A DNA stretch of 8,328 nucleotides from Abditibacteriales bacterium. Its GTDB lineage: Bacteria > Armatimonadota > Abditibacteriia > Abditibacteriales > JANWYM01. The stretch lies in assembly GCA_025055355.1 (NCBI GenBank), contig JANWYM010000159.1:1-8328 (forward strand), given 5' to 3'. Every line of letters starts with the position of its first letter. Positions within the stretch are counted from its first letter, which is position 1. Both the position numbers and the translations under genes were made by a program. Below are positions 6,000 to 8,328 of this stretch, piece by piece. The notes under the pieces were generated by a model. That model was not told where the DNA came from. It ran no database searches and was given only the letters and a program-made list of their open reading frames with translations.

Positions 6000-6869
6000 A
6001 TGCTGACCGAATCACAAATCCGAGAGTTCAATGAACGAGGTTTCATCAATGTCGGGCGCGTGCTGACGGACGAACAGGTGGAAGGGTTACGTGAGGGATT
6101 GGATCGTGTGATGGCGGGGAAGACAGAGCGCAAACCCGAACTGCTGCGCAACCTCGCGGGAGGGGATATCTATGCGGACGGCGATGCACAGGGGGACGCC
6201 GCGCCGCGCGTGTTCGCCAACGCGGTAGTTATTCAGATTGTCAACATCTGGGAGGCGGAGGAACGCTATTTTCACCATATCTACAATCCTCTCATCACCA
6301 CGATGGCGGCGCAGTTGTGCGGCGCGGAGGTGCTGCGGGTGTGGCACGACCAGATTCAATACAAGCCGCCGGGCGTAGGGACTTACACGGGGTGGCATCA
6401 GGACTACCCCGCCTGGCCGATTCTGGAACCCGCTGACCTCGTGACCGCATGGATACCGCTTGACGACGCAACGGTGGAAAACGGCTGTCTGTGGATGGTG
6501 CCGGGCAGCCACCGCTGGGGTATTCACAAGGGCTTGCGCACGCCCGAAGAGGGCTTTGACCCGATCTACGACCCCGCGCAACTGCCCGCTGGCGCGCGCG
6601 TGGTCGCGGAACCGTTGGAGGTCAAAGCAGGACATTGCGAGTTTCACCACTGCCTGACGTGGCACGGCAGCCCCAAAAACCCCAGCCCCCACCCGCGCCG
6701 CGCCATCGCCGTGCACTACATGCCCGGTCACACCCGCTTCGTGCCGCGCGGGCGGCATCCGATGGACGTGCGTGTCGAGGTGGCGCCCGGGGAGATTTTG
6801 GCGGGCAAGTATTTCCCTGTCGTTTGGGATAAAGGTCCCGTCGCGCCTGAGAGATTGGCGCTGACGTAA
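6000..6869 (+). CDS. Phytanoyl-CoA dioxygenase (PhyH) family Fe(II)/2-oxoglutarate oxygenase
   Basis: The product is 289 residues, a usual length for bacterial PhyH-family enzymes, which couple 2-oxoglutarate decarboxylation to hydroxylation of a small-molecule substrate. The iron triad is visible: His133 and Asp135 in GWHQDYP and His222 in TWHGS. Arg233 or Arg234 (HPRRAIAVHY) would bind 2-oxoglutarate. The N-terminal TESQIREFNERGFINVGRVLTDEQV and the middle WIPLDDATVENGCLWMVPGSH are the familiar family signatures. There is no signal peptide or membrane segment, so it is cytosolic. The substrate cannot be inferred, because this family covers fatty acyl, ectoine, phosphonate and natural-product hydroxylases, and no pathway genes adjoin it. 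The ATG at 6000 has AGAGGA at 5988-5993 with a 6-nt spacer. No good promoter was found upstream. It is transcribed away from the SDR operon. Confidence 0.94.
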   Translation: MLTESQIREFNERGFINVGRVLTDEQVEGLREGLDRVMAGKTERKPELLRNLAGGDIYADGDAQGDAAPRVFANAVVIQIVNIWEAEERYFHHIYNPLITTMAAQLCGAEVLRVWHDQIQYKPPGVGTYTGWHQDYPAWPILEPADLVTAWIPLDDATVENGCLWMVPGSHRWGIHKGLRTPEEGFDPIYDPAQLPAGARVVAEPLEVKAGHCEFHHCLTWHGSPKNPSPHPRRAIAVHYMPGHTRFVPRGRHPMDVRVEVAPGEILAGKYFPVVWDKGPVAPERLALT

Positions 6870-6882
6870 TCACATCGAGCGT

Positions 6883-6899
6883 GACGCGGTTGCCGTCAT
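6883..6899. repeat. 17-bp dispersed repeat, copy 2, after the dioxygenase
   Basis: This is an exact copy of the 17-mer at 4048-4064, again starting just after a stop codon (13 nt between). With one preceding base it forms TGACG-(7 nt)-CGTCA. Related fragments follow in the same gap: GCCCGTCATGGCGAG (6926-6940) and GCGTTGCCGTC (7001-7011). The string GTCATGGCGAG...GGAAGC resembles the GTCATTGCGAG...GAAGC intergenic repeats found in many bacterial genomes; that resemblance is recalled, not searched. Confidence 0.65.
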
Positions 6900-6916
6900 T
6901 GCTTTCCCCCTCCCCC

Positions 6917-6932
6917 GATGGGAATGCCCGTC
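6917..6932. other. Small hairpin in the dioxygenase-phosphatase gap
   Basis: GATGGG (6917-6922) pairs with CCCGTC (6927-6932) across an AATG loop, with one G-T wobble. It lies 47 nt after the dioxygenase stop and might slow RNA polymerase, but no T run follows, so it is not called a terminator. Imperfect outer pairing of the pyrimidine-rich 6901-6912 with 6943-6951 is also possible. Confidence 0.4.
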
Positions 6933-7067
6933 ATGGCGAGCAGAGGGAAGCCACCCCCGCCGGTAGACTGCTTGTCGTTGCGCTGCACTCGTCACGACAG
7001 GCGTTGCCGTCGGGGAGAGAGGAGGGGATGTCAGCAACGGTGTCAGTTTAGCGCATCTCCACGCCGT

Positions 7068-7096
7068 TTGACAAATGGGATGTTTTTCTGTATACT
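7068..7096 (+). promoter_or_regulatory. Near-consensus sigma-70 promoter for the PP2C phosphatase gene
   Basis: A perfect -35 TTGACA (7068-7073) is followed after exactly 17 bp by TATACT (7091-7096, 5 of 6). The spacer is T-rich in an otherwise GC-rich region. Transcription is expected near 7103, about 50 nt before the ATG at 7154. This is one of the two strongest promoters in the window and indicates that the phosphatase gene starts its own transcript. Confidence 0.88.
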
Positions 7097-7105
7097 CACA
7101 GCCCA

Positions 7106-7121
7106 GCGAGCGATATCTCGC
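7106..7121. other. Short hairpin at the 5' end of the phosphatase transcript
   Basis: GCGAG (7106-7110) and CTCGC (7117-7121) flank CGATAT. The stem starts within a few bases of the predicted transcription start. It could protect the 5' end of the mRNA or be part of an operator. It is small and may be incidental. Confidence 0.35.
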
Positions 7122-7153
7122 ATTGATCATGGTGGGAGAGGAGCATCCCGAAC

Positions 7154-8328
7154 ATGCCCGCTGCGTTTTCCGTAGAAGTTGGCGCCAGCAGCGACGTGGG
7201 CAAGGAGCAGGCTTTCAACGGAGATACCTACTGCGCCTCCGTCGTGGAGGAGTCGGCGGACAATCCGTGGAAGATAAACGCCCTGCTGGCGGTGGCAGAT
7301 AGTCGCAGCGCGATGGTCAACGACACCCCGGTAAGTGAGTTGGCGGTGAAGGCGGTGGTGCGGAGTTTTGTTTCGCCGGAGGCGGGGTCAGCGGGCTACC
7401 GGCGGATTCGTGACCGCGACCTGGAACTGTTTCTGCGCATCGTCACCGAGTATGTCAATGACCTCATTTATCATGCGGGCAACGGTGTGGCGGGACCGCA
7501 CGTTGGCACGACGCTGACCTTCGCCGTCGTTCGGGGCAACCGCTACTACATCAGCCACGTCGGTAACAGCCGCGCCTACCTTTTTCGTGACGGGCGGATT
7601 CGGCAACTCACCTGCGACCACTCGTGGATCGCCGAGCAAGTGCGCCAGCGAGAAATGACTGCCGCCGAGGCCCGTCATTCACCGTTCCGCGACCGCTTGA
7701 CGCAGGCGGTGGGGATGCGCTCGACGGTGGAGCCAGACCTGCTCACGAACACCCTGCGCGAAGGGGATGTGCTGCTGCTATGTTCTGATGGGCTGACGAA
7801 GCGGGTGACGGAGGAGGACGTGCGACGCACGCTGTCGCTGTCGTCGTCCCTGCAACGGGCATGCGAGCAGTTGGTGCAGATGGCAAAAGACCGCGAAACC
7901 GACGATGCCATCACCGTCGTTGGGGTGCGGATGGGGACGGCGTCGAAACCGTTGACCGACAGGGCGGCGGAATCGCGTCCGACAGTGGACTATTCCCGCA
8001 TCGAGAACCTCCTCAGCGCCTTCCAGCCGGTCGTGGACGTGATGCGCAGTCGCGTCGTGCAGATGACCTTCATCCTTTTGCTCTTAGGTGGACTGATGGT
8101 GGGCGTTCTCAGCGGGAGTATTTTCTCATCCCGACGCCCTCCCGCGCCGTCGCAGGAACCCTCGGGCTCCCCGCCTCCGAAAACCTCTCAGAAAATCACT
8201 CAGCCTGCACCCATTGAGTCGGTGCTGATGAAAGTCATCGCCGACGCGCCCAAGAGAGGCCTCCGCCTGCACGCCCCTTCCAGACGGGTCATGCTGGAAA
8301 GCAAAGGCGAGCAGGGGCAAGGCGAGCA
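7154..8328 (+). CDS. Membrane-anchored PP2C-type Ser/Thr phosphatase with altered metal site (3' end outside window)
   Basis: The frame from ATG 7154 is open to the window end, so 391 residues are visible and no stop is seen. Residues 1 to about 260 match bacterial PP2C phosphatases (PstP/Stp type), which reverse Hanks-type kinase signalling: GTTLTFAVV (118-126), HVGNSRAYLFRDG (135-147), RQLTCDHS (150-157), LLLCSDGL (207-214) and DDAITVVGV (250-258). Asp24, Asp49, Asp212 and Asp251 of the metal centre are kept. However, the usual NED reads NGD (22-24), the DGMGGH loop reads DSRSAM (49-54), and VGDSR reads VGNSR (136-140). Activity may therefore be reduced or changed. A single membrane span lies at about 304-325 (MTFILLLLGGLMVGV...), followed by a Pro/Ser-rich segment predicted to be outside the membrane. 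GGAG at 7140-7143 precedes the ATG by 10 nt. No kinase gene is visible in the window. Confidence 0.9.
   Translation, partial: MPAAFSVEVGASSDVGKEQAFNGDTYCASVVEESADNPWKINALLAVADSRSAMVNDTPVSELAVKAVVRSFVSPEAGSAGYRRIRDRDLELFLRIVTEYVNDLIYHAGNGVAGPHVGTTLTFAVVRGNRYYISHVGNSRAYLFRDGRIRQLTCDHSWIAEQVRQREMTAAEARHSPFRDRLTQAVGMRSTVEPDLLTNTLREGDVLLLCSDGLTKRVTEEDVRRTLSLSSSLQRACEQLVQMAKDRETDDAITVVGVRMGTASKPLTDRAAESRPTVDYSRIENLLSAFQPVVDVMRSRVVQMTFILLLLGGLMVGVLSGSIFSSRRPPAPSQEPSGSPPPKTSQKITQPAPIESVLMKVIADAPKRGLRLHAPSRRVMLESKGEQGQGE

Noticed and set aside
7861..8217. Separate gene of 118 codons inside the phosphatase
   Set aside because: It is out of frame with the phosphatase, whose own frame is open through this region and encodes the final metal-binding Asp and the membrane span.

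Overview
The window looks like a stretch of chromosome from a GC-rich bacterium. Its genes are mostly housekeeping or metabolic, with consensus-like sigma-70 promoters and recognisable Shine-Dalgarno sequences. No phage, transposase, CRISPR, tRNA or rRNA signature was seen. The mix of a phytanoyl-CoA dioxygenase-like enzyme, a short-chain dehydrogenase, a membrane-tethered PP2C-type phosphatase and many short intergenic repeats would fit an Armatimonadota- or Fervidibacter-like lineage. That placement is only an impression, because no marker gene here settles it.

Layout: (1) 1-1652, plus strand, the 3' part of mfd (transcription-repair coupling factor), cut by the window edge. (2) 1804-2451, plus strand, an exported TPR protein with a moderate promoter upstream. 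(3) 2456-2503, a head-to-head array of degenerate 7-bp repeats lying against the next start codon. (4) 2507-4027, plus strand, a dihydrolipoamide dehydrogenase-like flavoprotein in which both redox cysteines are replaced. (5) 4061-5616, minus strand, a two-gene operon: an SDR oxidoreductase followed by formamidopyrimidine-DNA glycosylase (mutM/fpg). It converges on the flavoprotein gene and is driven by a strong promoter that carries a perfect 8-bp inverted repeat. (6) 5617-5999, a 383-bp intergenic region with that promoter at one end and tandem repeats and hairpins over the rest. (7) 6000-6869, plus strand, a PhyH-family Fe(II)/2-oxoglutarate dioxygenase. (8) 6870-7153, an intergenic region with dispersed-repeat fragments and a near-consensus promoter. 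(9) 7154 to the window end, plus strand, a PP2C-family phosphatase with one membrane span. It has no stop codon inside the window and shows several substitutions at metal-site motifs.

Mfd and Fpg both serve DNA repair but are not in one operon. The other genes are not obviously linked in one pathway. I found no convincing new multi-gene system. The best leads are the cysteine-less flavoprotein, the PP2C domain with altered metal-site residues, the inverted repeat on the SDR promoter, and the families of short intergenic repeats.
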